Shown here piece after piece: positions 1 through 7,901 of a stretch of 8,896 nt of DNA. The notes beneath the pieces are model-generated. The model saw only the letters and a list, made by a program, of their open reading frames with translations. It did no database searches and had not been told where the DNA came from. Made by a program: the position numbers and the translations under genes. Within the stretch, counting starts at the first letter, position 1. Each line of letters starts with the position of its first letter. The stretch is from Planctomycetota bacterium (GTDB lineage Bacteria; Planctomycetota; Phycisphaerae; WQYP01): NCBI GenBank assembly GCA_021785155.1, contig JAJYGE010000509.1, positions 1 through 8,896 of the forward strand, given 5' to 3'.

Positions 1-2
1 AT

Positions 3-89
3 GTGGCCACGAGAAAGAAACTGCCGTCAAGACGCAAGACACGTTGATTTTACAGCGCATTATTGCACTGCAAACCAGCGGGTTTTACT
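3..89. repeat. Direct repeat, copy 1
   Basis: This stretch aligns without gaps to 833-919 (constant offset of 830). From 21 to 89 I count 58 of 69 identical positions; including 3-20 it is 70 of 87. The shared core reads GACGCAA, TTGATTTTACAG, GCATTATTGC and CCAGCGG. A small hairpin, TTGC / 3-nt loop / GCAA at 63-73, is kept in both copies, with differences only in the loop. Codon differences between copies are mostly nonsynonymous in the one open frame, so selection on a protein is unlikely. It lies downstream of the minus-strand DUF151 gene. The left boundary may extend beyond the window. It could be a dispersed intergenic repeat or the remnant end of an element; I do not recognise the family. 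Confidence 0.75.
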
Positions 90-190
90 GGAACATCCGA
101 TTTAGGTCCCGGACGGTTTCGATGGGCATCCACCGTGTCTGGCTGTGCGGTCAGTTGAGGACATGAAGCTGTTGATCCGCCGACCGTTAT

Positions 191-598
191 TTACACCGTA
201 TTTTCCCCGCCCACTTCATCGAGCACATGTTCAGCCACAAAAATGGGTACCTGGTTAGCCACACCCAAGGCAATCGCGTCGCTGGGGCGGCTGTCCACTT
301 CAATGCTGCGGCCATTCTGCCGGATAATTAAGCGGGCAAAAAAGGTATGATCCTGTAAGTCGCTTATGACAATGCGTTCCAGTTTGCCACCAAGCTGCTC
401 AATGACATTGCACAGCAATTGATGCGTCTGCGGGCGCGGAAATGGCGTGCCCTTGAGGCGATGATCAATGGCCAAAGCCTCCGCCGATCCGATAAGAATA
501 GGCAGTACCCGCGGACCGTCCACCTCTTTGAGAAATATAAACTGCTGATCAGATGTTTCCGAAATGATGATGCGTTTAAGTTCAACCTGTAAGGCCAT
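191..598 (-). CDS. Bifunctional nuclease (BFN, DUF151) domain protein
   Basis: A 135-residue protein made up almost entirely of a BFN/DUF151 domain. Family hallmarks visible are VLPILIGSAEALAI (31-44), the PQTHQLLCNVIEQLG segment (56-70) and the signature SRPSDAIALG (103-112). Members of this family are described as having RNase and DNase activity in plants, and are widespread but poorly characterised in bacteria; the activity here is inferred from family only. No signal peptide or membrane segment is seen, so it is probably cytosolic. The ATG at 598-596 is preceded on the minus strand by GGAG (606-609) with a 7-nt spacer, which fixes the start. It is a single-gene unit with its own likely promoter (650-680), pointing the same way as the rpl operon but separated from it by a strong terminator and about 390 bp. 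It sits between two copies of a direct repeat. No clear terminator is visible in 1-190. Confidence 0.9.
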   Translation of the reverse strand: MALQVELKRIIISETSDQQFIFLKEVDGPRVLPILIGSAEALAIDHRLKGTPFPRPQTHQLLCNVIEQLGGKLERIVISDLQDHTFFARLIIRQNGRSIEVDSRPSDAIALGVANQVPIFVAEHVLDEVGGENTV

Positions 599-619
599 GC
601 GGACGCTCCATTCCTTGTG

Positions 620-633
620 CCGCCCATGGGCGG
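620..633. promoter_or_regulatory. 14-bp perfect palindrome upstream of the DUF151 gene
   Basis: CCGCCCATGGGCGG is its own reverse complement. It lies 21 bp upstream of the DUF151 start and just downstream of the candidate -10 at 650-655, so it would fall in the 5' leader. It could be a dimeric-repressor operator or a small mRNA hairpin. The palindrome is certain; the function is inference. Confidence 0.4.
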
Positions 634-649
634 TTATCAGCCAATATCC

Positions 650-680
650 ATTATAAGTATAACCTCCCGGAGCCTGTCCA
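650..680 (-). promoter_or_regulatory. Candidate sigma70-type promoter for the DUF151 gene
   Basis: On the minus strand there is a perfect TATAAT (655 to 650), with TGGACA (680 to 675, 5 of 6 to consensus) 19 bp upstream. The spacer is longer than the ideal 17. Transcription would start near 643, giving a leader of about 45 nt that contains the palindrome at 620-633 and the GGAG ribosome binding site. Confidence 0.5.
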
Positions 681-832
681 CGTAATAGCCGGCCTGGATT
701 TGCGGAAGGGGGGGCGTGACACTTTGTTTGGAAATAGGTTAAGTGTTCCTTTTGGCGTTTATCCTGCAGCGACTAAGATATTTGACCATTTTTGATATTG
801 TTCATTCGTTTAGATGTATTTGTGTTATGATA
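681..832. other. Noncoding spacer, no gene found
   Basis: Between the DUF151 promoter and the second repeat copy I find no credible reading frame, tRNA or terminator. It starts GC-rich with a G7 run near 708-715 and turns AT-rich from about 775. A TATGAT at 826-831 resembles a plus-strand -10 but has no good -35. With the repeat at 833-919 and the tail to 990, it makes up a gene-free stretch of nearly 490 bp between the DUF151 gene and rplL. Confidence 0.5.
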
Positions 833-919
833 GTGTTCACTAAAATGAAGCTACCGCCAAGACGCAAAACCTGTTGATTTTACAGGGCATTATTGCGGTG
901 CAAGCCAGCGGATTTTATT
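833..919. repeat. Direct repeat, copy 2
   Basis: Second copy of the repeat at 3-89, in the same orientation, with 84% identity over its best 69 bp. The TTGC/GCAA mini-hairpin is at 893-903. Both copies begin with a GTG-2nt-CAC motif (3-10 and 833-840). It lies between the DUF151 gene and the rpl operon terminator, so the two copies bracket the DUF151 gene and its promoter. Confidence 0.75.
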
Positions 920-990
920 CGGACAGGCTCCTGGTATTTCGTATCCAGCCGGTTTGATTTTTACATTCACCATGACGGATGTATATCAAA

Positions 991-1029
991 ACAAAAAAAA
1001 GGCCGACGATCTCTGTTGATCGTCGGCCT
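991..1029 (-). terminator. Intrinsic terminator of the rplA-rplJ-rplL operon
   Basis: Read on the minus strand, AGGCCGACGATC (1029 to 1018) pairs perfectly with GATCGTCGGCCT (1011 to 1000) around a 6-nt loop: a 12-bp GC-rich stem whose last A-U pair runs straight into a U tract (the A8 run at 993-1000). It lies 58 bp after the rplL stop. There is no T run on the plus-strand side, so it acts in one direction only. This is a textbook rho-independent terminator. Confidence 0.95.
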
Positions 1030-1086
1030 ATTATGATCGGGACTGCCTGTGCAATGAAGAAAAACCAGATGGGGCGAGGCTCGAAC

Positions 1087-1482
1087 TTATTTAAGTTCGA
1101 CCGTTGCGCCTTCGGCTTCCAGCTCTTTCTTGAGCTTCTCGGCTTCAGCTTTATCAACGCCGGCCTTGACCACCTTCGGAGCACTGGTGACCAGGTCCTT
1201 GGCTTCCTTGAGGCCAAGATTGGTCGCAGCGCGCACGATTTTGATGATCTGGATGGTCTTCTCGCCAGGGGCCTTGAGCACCACGTCAAAGGTGCTCTGC
1301 TCTTCGGCGGGAGCCGCCGCGGCACCACCACCAGCCGGGGCGGCCATCATGACGCCACCGCCAGCCGCGGCTTCGATGCCGTGCTTTTCCTTCAGGTAAT
1401 CGCTGAGCTGTTTAGCCTGCAGCAGCGATAGGGCAACGATCTTATCGCCCAATTCCATGATGTCAGCAGCAAATTCTGCCAT
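1087..1482 (-). CDS. rplL: 50S ribosomal protein L7/L12
   Basis: 131 residues, a normal length for L7/L12, the multi-copy stalk protein that recruits translational GTPases to the ribosome. The N-terminal helical dimerisation domain that binds L10 spans about 1-37. An Ala/Gly-rich flexible hinge follows (about 38-62). The globular C-terminal domain (65-131) begins [20 protein letters not shown] and includes the conserved [10 protein letters not shown] (89-98) of the factor-binding surface, ending in the usual VELK. The ATG is preceded by GGAG (1490-1493 on the plus strand) with a 7-nt spacer. It is the last gene of the operon and is followed by a strong terminator, so the usual read-through into rpoB cannot happen here: rpoB lies on the other side and on the opposite strand. 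Confidence 0.98.
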   Translation of the reverse strand: MAEFAADIMELGDKIVALSLLQAKQLSDYLKEKHGIEAAAGGGVMMAAPAGGGAAAAPAEEQSTFDVVLKAPGEKTIQIIKIVRAATNLGLKEAKDLVTSAPKVVKAGVDKAEAEKLKKELEAEGATVELK

Positions 1483-1613
1483 AGTAAAACTCCAACAATT
1501 CGCTTGTCTCCACCAGCCAGGGCGACGCGCCCCGTTTTAACTGCTCAAGGCAGGCTGAATGAATGACAAAAACATAAAAAGCAAAATAAGATAATTTGTT
1601 TTGGCCGTACCGC
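1483..1613 (-). other. rplJ-rplL spacer with small hairpins
   Basis: This 131-nt spacer is long for an operon. Read on the minus strand it is U-rich just after the rplJ stop, then contains CTGC/GCAG (1541-1553, 5-nt loop) and GGGCG/CGCCC (1520-1532, 3-nt loop) before the rplL ribosome binding site. I found no good internal promoter. Long rplJ-rplL spacers in other bacteria carry processing or attenuation signals that help set the higher L12 output; applying that here is inference. Confidence 0.3.
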
Positions 1614-2153
1614 TCACGCGGCCACCGCCGGGGTTTCCTTTTCCTTTTTCTCGATAACCGCTTTGACCAAACCCGCCACGTTGCGGCCCGGCCCAACAAT
1701 TTGTCCGGCCAATTTCCGGCCCGGAGAAATGATCAATGTGGCAATTTGGGAATGCAATTCTCTGCGTCCCGGCAACTTGGCCAAAGCTTCCGTGGCCACC
1801 TTGTCTAATAGCTGACCTTCAACGACCGAGCCTTTAATTTTCAGTTTTGCGATTTCTTTGGCCTGTTCAAGGAGTTCCTTGACGGCATCCACCACCGATT
1901 CACCGCCATAAACCAGAGCATTGGTGCCCAGAAGAATATCCCCGCCCGCCTTAAGGCCAACCTTATCCAGTGCCCGACGGCCCTGGGCATTGGCAATGAC
2001 GGTCAAACGCACCTTCTTCTTACGCAAAGAACTGCGGAGCTTATTGGTGTCGTTGGCACTGATGCCGGAATAATCCACAATTACCACGCTGTCGGCACCG
2101 GTCAGGCGCTTCTCGAGTTCTGTGGCAATCAGATGTTTTACACGCTTACTCAT
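1614..2153 (-). CDS. rplJ: 50S ribosomal protein L10
   Basis: 179 residues, a normal length. L10 anchors the L12 dimers to 23S rRNA at the base of the factor-binding stalk. The rRNA-binding N-terminal domain starts MSKRVKHLIATELEKRL, with the conserved VDYSGISANDTNKLRSSL (26-43) and VRLTVIANAQGRRAL (48-62). The C-terminal half ends in the helix that carries the L12 dimers, followed by a short charged tail (168-179). The ATG is preceded by AAAGG with a 9-nt spacer. It lies 38 nt after rplA and 131 nt before rplL, in one minus-strand operon. The N-terminal wording (ISANDTNKLR) resembles planctomycete L10 as I remember it. I did not find a clear L10-type leader in the short rplA-rplJ gap. Confidence 0.97.
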   Translation of the reverse strand: MSKRVKHLIATELEKRLTGADSVVIVDYSGISANDTNKLRSSLRKKKVRLTVIANAQGRRALDKVGLKAGGDILLGTNALVYGGESVVDAVKELLEQAKEIAKLKIKGSVVEGQLLDKVATEALAKLPGRRELHSQIATLIISPGRKLAGQIVGPGRNVAGLVKAVIEKKEKETPAVAA

Positions 2154-2191
2154 AATTATAAACCTTTATAGTTGCTGTTCTTTTATATTGA

Positions 2192-2911
2192 TCAGGCCGC
2201 TTCCACCACATCCAGATGGGCAGTGTCAATTTGAATACCGGGGCTCATGGAACTGTGCAGGGTTACTTTCTTGATATACAGTCCCTTTGAGGTCGCCGGT
2301 TTGAGCCGACGGATGGTATGGAGAAAGGCATGAATATTCGCGGCCAGATCCGCTTCCGCAAAGCTGAGTTTCCCGACCACCGCATGGATATTGCCACCCT
2401 TGTCATTGCGGAACTCAACCTTACCGGCGGCATATTCCTTGACCGCGTTGGTAACATCGGTGGCCACAGTGCCGGCTTTCGGGCTGGGCATCTTGCCCTG
2501 GGGGCCAAGAACCTTACCGAGTCGGGTGATCTTGGGCATCATTTCCGGAGTGGCAACCGCCACGTCAAAATCCATCCAGCCATCATTGACCTTCTTGATT
2601 AAATCATCGGCACCAGCTTCAACGGCACCGGCGGCCTTGGCTTTATCCACATCATTGCCTTGAACAAATGCGATGACGCGGCGCGTTTTGCCGATGCCCT
2701 TGGGCAGGCTGACCGAGCCGCGGACGTTTTGATCGGCTTGTGTGGCATCAATTCCCAAATGAACGGCAATATTTACGCTTTCGTCAAATTTTGTTGCCTT
2801 AAATTTTTTAAGGACGGGAATGGCAAGTTCCACGGTGACCGGAGCCTTTGGAACATGTTCCATTGATTGCCGATATCGTTTTCCACGCAATTTAAGTGCT
2901 TTAATCGCCAT
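2192..2911 (-). CDS. rplA: 50S ribosomal protein L1
   Basis: 239 residues, close to the usual 230 or so. L1 forms the mobile stalk at the ribosomal E site and in many prokaryotes represses translation of its own operon by binding an mRNA copy of its rRNA site. Visible family marks are ATKFDESVNIAVHLGID (39-55), LGPQGKMPSPKAGTV (135-149), and the C-terminal SSMSPGI (220-226). The start ATG is preceded by GAGGAG with an 11-nt spacer from its core, slightly long but with no better in-frame start. rplA leads the operon. Its usual upstream partner rplK is absent: upstream is a 489-bp divergent region and then rpoB on the other strand. The N-terminal extension (GKRYRQSMEHVPK, 10-22) replaces the common KRQKAI-type start. 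Confidence 0.97.
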   Translation of the reverse strand: MAIKALKLRGKRYRQSMEHVPKAPVTVELAIPVLKKFKATKFDESVNIAVHLGIDATQADQNVRGSVSLPKGIGKTRRVIAFVQGNDVDKAKAAGAVEAGADDLIKKVNDGWMDFDVAVATPEMMPKITRLGKVLGPQGKMPSPKAGTVATDVTNAVKEYAAGKVEFRNDKGGNIHAVVGKLSFAEADLAANIHAFLHTIRRLKPATSKGLYIKKVTLHSSMSPGIQIDTAHLDVVEAA

Positions 2912-2922
2912 AACGGCACGAA

Positions 2923-2975
2923 CTCCTCAAGATAAGCGGAAAATCGGCATTTGTTACAAAATGCTTCCGCTTGAG
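2923..2975 (-). promoter_or_regulatory. rplA leader hairpin, candidate L1 autoregulatory site
   Basis: On the minus strand, AAGCGGAA (2972-2965) pairs with UUCCGCUU (2941-2934), and directly inside it GCAUUU (2964-2959) pairs with AAAUGC (2952-2947) around a 6-nt loop. A bulge CGAUU lies on the 3' side only. A further CUC (2975-2973) can pair with the first GAG (2928-2926) of the GAGGAG ribosome binding site. The 5' GGAAGC and 3' GCCGA around the asymmetric loop match the pattern of the L1 site on 23S rRNA helices 76-77 as I remember it (GGAGGC and GCCGA). Position next to the ribosome binding site of rplA fits L1 feedback control. The structure is read directly; the function is inferred. Confidence 0.55.
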
Positions 2976-2984
2976 CCATGAAAA

Positions 2985-3015
2985 ATTTTAGCCTGGAATT
3001 TTTAATTAACTCGAA
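2985..3015 (-). promoter_or_regulatory. Weak candidate promoter of the rplA operon
   Basis: TAAAAT (2990 to 2985, 5 of 6 to the -10 consensus) lies in an AT-rich stretch. The best -35-like hexamer, TTCGAG (3015 to 3010), is poor and 19 bp away. Start of transcription near 2978 would place the leader hairpin at the very 5' end of the mRNA, which is the main reason to favour it. Confidence 0.3.
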
Positions 3016-3035
3016 GCGTGGACATTGTTGAAGGT

Positions 3036-3087
3036 CTGATCGTCACCGGCTTTTACCCCGCGGTTGATTCCGCGGAAGCATGATCAG
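3036..3087. repeat. Nested inverted repeats in the rplA-rpoB control region
   Basis: An outer pair, CTGATC (3036-3041) and GATCAG (3082-3087), encloses an inner pair CCGCGG (3058-3063) and CCGCGG (3070-3075) with a 6-nt loop; each inner arm is also a palindrome by itself. Neither strand has a T run after it, so it is not an intrinsic terminator. It may be a regulator-binding region for the divergent promoters; nothing more is shown. The rest of 2991-3230 holds no credible gene or tRNA, only small palindromes such as CTCCGGAG (3121-3128). Confidence 0.4.
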
Positions 3088-3232
3088 AATTTTGGCCGAC
3101 GCATCAGCCTTGCTTGTCCGCTCCGGAGTTCATTCCGAGCTTCCACTGTTTTAGGCCCGTGGTCCGGCCTTCCATAAGGAAGCACAATAAGATACCGAGG
3201 GCCAAGAAAATTGTCAAACGAAATTATTACGC

Positions 3233-3261
3233 TTGCGTTAGACATGATGGTGGTATACAAT
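3233..3261 (+). promoter_or_regulatory. Candidate sigma70-type promoter of rpoB
   Basis: TTGCGT (3233-3238) and TACAAT (3256-3261, 5 of 6 to the -10 consensus) are separated by exactly 17 bp. An overlapping TATACA gives a second register with a 15-bp spacer. Transcription would start near 3268, giving a leader of about 130 nt. The -35 matches only 3 of 6 positions. No competing promoter is visible closer to rpoB. Confidence 0.55.
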
Positions 3262-3360
3262 ACAGGACTATGAATAGCTTGGCTAACATTGTTGTTTGTG
3301 TGTGTGCTTCTTTCCCCCCCTTCATAGTAGATTCAGATTTTTTGCTTGCAGTGGACTGAA

Positions 3361-3372
3361 AGAACCGGTTCT
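3361..3372. promoter_or_regulatory. 12-bp perfect palindrome in the rpoB leader
   Basis: AGAACCGGTTCT is its own reverse complement. It ends 16 bp before the rpoB ribosome binding site GGAGG (3389-3393, 7-nt spacer to ATG). It could be an operator downstream of the promoter, or the mRNA could fold locally or pair between molecules. Upstream in the same leader are a GT-rich run (3291-3306) and a C6 tract (3314-3319). Confidence 0.35.
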
Positions 3373-3400
3373 CTGTTCCTTGAATGTCGGAGGTTAAACC

Positions 3401-7153
<3,753 letters not shown>

Positions 7154-7210
7154 AGTTCACTGGGATAATGCCGTAATGGAATTGAAGCAACAAACGGATT
7201 GGAGTGACTT

Positions 7211-7594
7211 TTGCCTCAGAGCTGGAACGACATTAGTCGGGATGCCCTTCGGGCGGCAACAGTGTTGCATGATAAACACCCTCGCAGCAGCATCAGCCGG
7301 GCCTATTATGCCGCATTTTCGGCGGCGGTTTGGTTGAAGTGGCAACAGCACGGAGTTCCAGAGGTGGGGCGGCGTGAAACGCCGCCCCACCGAGAAATGC
7401 CACAACTCATCGAGAAATTGCTGCGTGCCAAAGGCAGGCGGATTGCCAGGGATTGCCGACAAGCGATGGTGGTGCTCTATACTTACCGACTGGATGCGGA
7501 CTATCAATCCCGCCGGGGTAATTACAGTGAAAAAGACGCTCGCACCGCGAGGATCCTCGCCAGTAGCGTGATGAAAAATTGCGGAGTGATATGA
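7211..7594 (+). CDS. HEPN domain protein, UPF0332-like
   Basis: 127 residues. The four-helix HEPN pattern is visible: a first helix WNDISRDALRAATVLHD (5-21), then SSISRAYYAAFSAAVWLKW (26-44), a helix HREMPQLIEKLLRAK (60-74) and a C-terminal part with LYTYRLDADYQ (89-99) and SEKDARTARILASSVM (106-121). HEPN proteins are often RNases with an R-x4-6-H motif; here the matching site reads R93-x4-Y98, as in the UPF0332-type subset, so the catalytic histidine seems absent. Start: TTG at 7211 with GGAG 6 nt upstream; no ATG or GTG is in frame nearby. It sits 57 nt after rpoB and overlaps the next gene by one base. A nucleotidyltransferase partner, common beside HEPN genes, is missing. Residues 52-61 are encoded by a perfect hairpin. 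Function unknown; a toxin-like or RNA-binding role is possible. Confidence 0.85.
   Translation: MPQSWNDISRDALRAATVLHDKHPRSSISRAYYAAFSAAVWLKWQQHGVPEVGRRETPPHREMPQLIEKLLRAKGRRIARDCRQAMVVLYTYRLDADYQSRRGNYSEKDARTARILASSVMKNCGVI
7363..7391. repeat. Perfect 12-bp-stem hairpin inside the HEPN gene
   Basis: GGTGGGGCGGCG (7363-7374) and CGCCGCCCCACC (7380-7391) are exact inverted copies around the 5-nt loop TGAAA. It is very GC-rich compared with its surroundings and encodes V52 to R61, in the loop between the second and third HEPN helices, where insertions are easily tolerated. No T tract follows, so it is not a classical terminator. It looks like a REP- or PLE-type palindromic unit that has settled in frame, but only genome-wide comparison could show that. 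Confidence 0.8.
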
Positions 7595-7860
7595 TGGTAT
7601 GGAGCAAAAAAAGAGTTAAGGCCCTTGTGGAACGCTATTTGCAAAAGCATCAGCCGCGGCGATATCGCTTGGCAGCGACCGAAGCAGTGCGGGACGGCGC
7701 TTATTGGTATGTCATGGTCGAGCCTGACAAATTGAATGTGCGCTCTTATGACTACAGCATGCGGTTGGCCGACACTGAAGAGGATATTCGTGATCATGAA
7801 AAAAAGGCACCGAATCTACTTTTGGTGCCGGTACTGCCGGAAGACCCTTACGACCGGTAA
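7594..7860 (+). CDS. Unrecognised small protein paired with the HEPN gene
   Basis: 88 residues from ATG 7594, which overlaps the HEPN stop by one base (TGATG) and has GGAG at 7583-7586 with a 7-nt spacer. ATG 7591 (ATGA overlap, 4-nt spacer) is the alternative and adds one residue. I cannot assign a family with certainty. Visible layout: a basic N-terminal helix (SKKRVKALVERYLQKH, 4-19), two strands around a turn (RLAATEAVRDGAYWYVMVEP, 25-44), an acidic helix (about 55-70) and a hydrophobic strand NLLLVPVLPED (74-84). Aromatic residues cluster at Y37, W38, Y39 and Y52, Y54. There is no signal peptide, membrane segment, zinc motif or nucleotidyltransferase motif. Tight overlap implies translational coupling and a joint function with the HEPN protein, possibly as its partner or antitoxin; that is inference. 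rpoC follows 41 nt later. Confidence 0.75.
   Translation: MVWSKKRVKALVERYLQKHQPRRYRLAATEAVRDGAYWYVMVEPDKLNVRSYDYSMRLADTEEDIRDHEKKAPNLLLVPVLPEDPYDR
7799..7829 (-). terminator. Terminator-like hairpin on the antisense strand
   Basis: Inside the small-partner gene, read on the minus strand, GGCACCAAA (7829-7821) pairs with TTCGGTGCC (7814-7806) around a 6-nt loop (9 pairs, one of them a G-U wobble in one of the two RNA strands) and is followed at once by seven Ts (7805-7799). This has the form of an intrinsic terminator for antisense transcription. No minus-strand gene is present to need it, and the sense strand lacks a T run, so it should not block rpoB-rpoC read-through. It may be a coincidence of the codons for KKAPNLLLVP. 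Confidence 0.3.
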
Positions 7861-7901
7861 TTAAGTTGACGTAATTTCTCCCTTTTTAAGGAGTTTTAAC
7901 C

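Noticed and set aside
1..105. Short open frame through repeat copy 1, with a similar frame open in copy 2
   Set aside because: The two frames share residues only because the DNA is repeated; most differences change the residue, there is no ribosome binding site, and copy 1 stops soon after the repeat.
979..1431. 150-residue plus-strand open frame across rplL
   Set aside because: It is antisense to the well-supported rplL gene, passes through the terminator and has no ribosome binding site; it is a shadow of the GC-rich coding sequence.
3058..3075. CCGCGG / CCGCGG hairpin as a terminator
   Set aside because: No T run follows on either strand, and no gene ends nearby.
3060..3230. Possible tRNA gene between rplA and rpoB, as tRNAs often adjoin this locus
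   Set aside because: No T-loop GTTCRA motif with matching acceptor and anticodon stems was found.
3114..3359. Possible 81-residue plus-strand gene in the rplA-rpoB control region
   Set aside because: It starts with TTG without a ribosome binding site, runs through the likely rpoB promoter and the GT and C tracts of the leader, and its protein has no recognisable pattern.
7176..7337. ATG at 7176 as an alternative gene start after rpoB
   Set aside because: It is in a different frame from the HEPN protein, lacks a ribosome binding site and encodes a short peptide without any family pattern; the HEPN frame from TTG 7211 has a good GGAG and the expected N-terminal helix.
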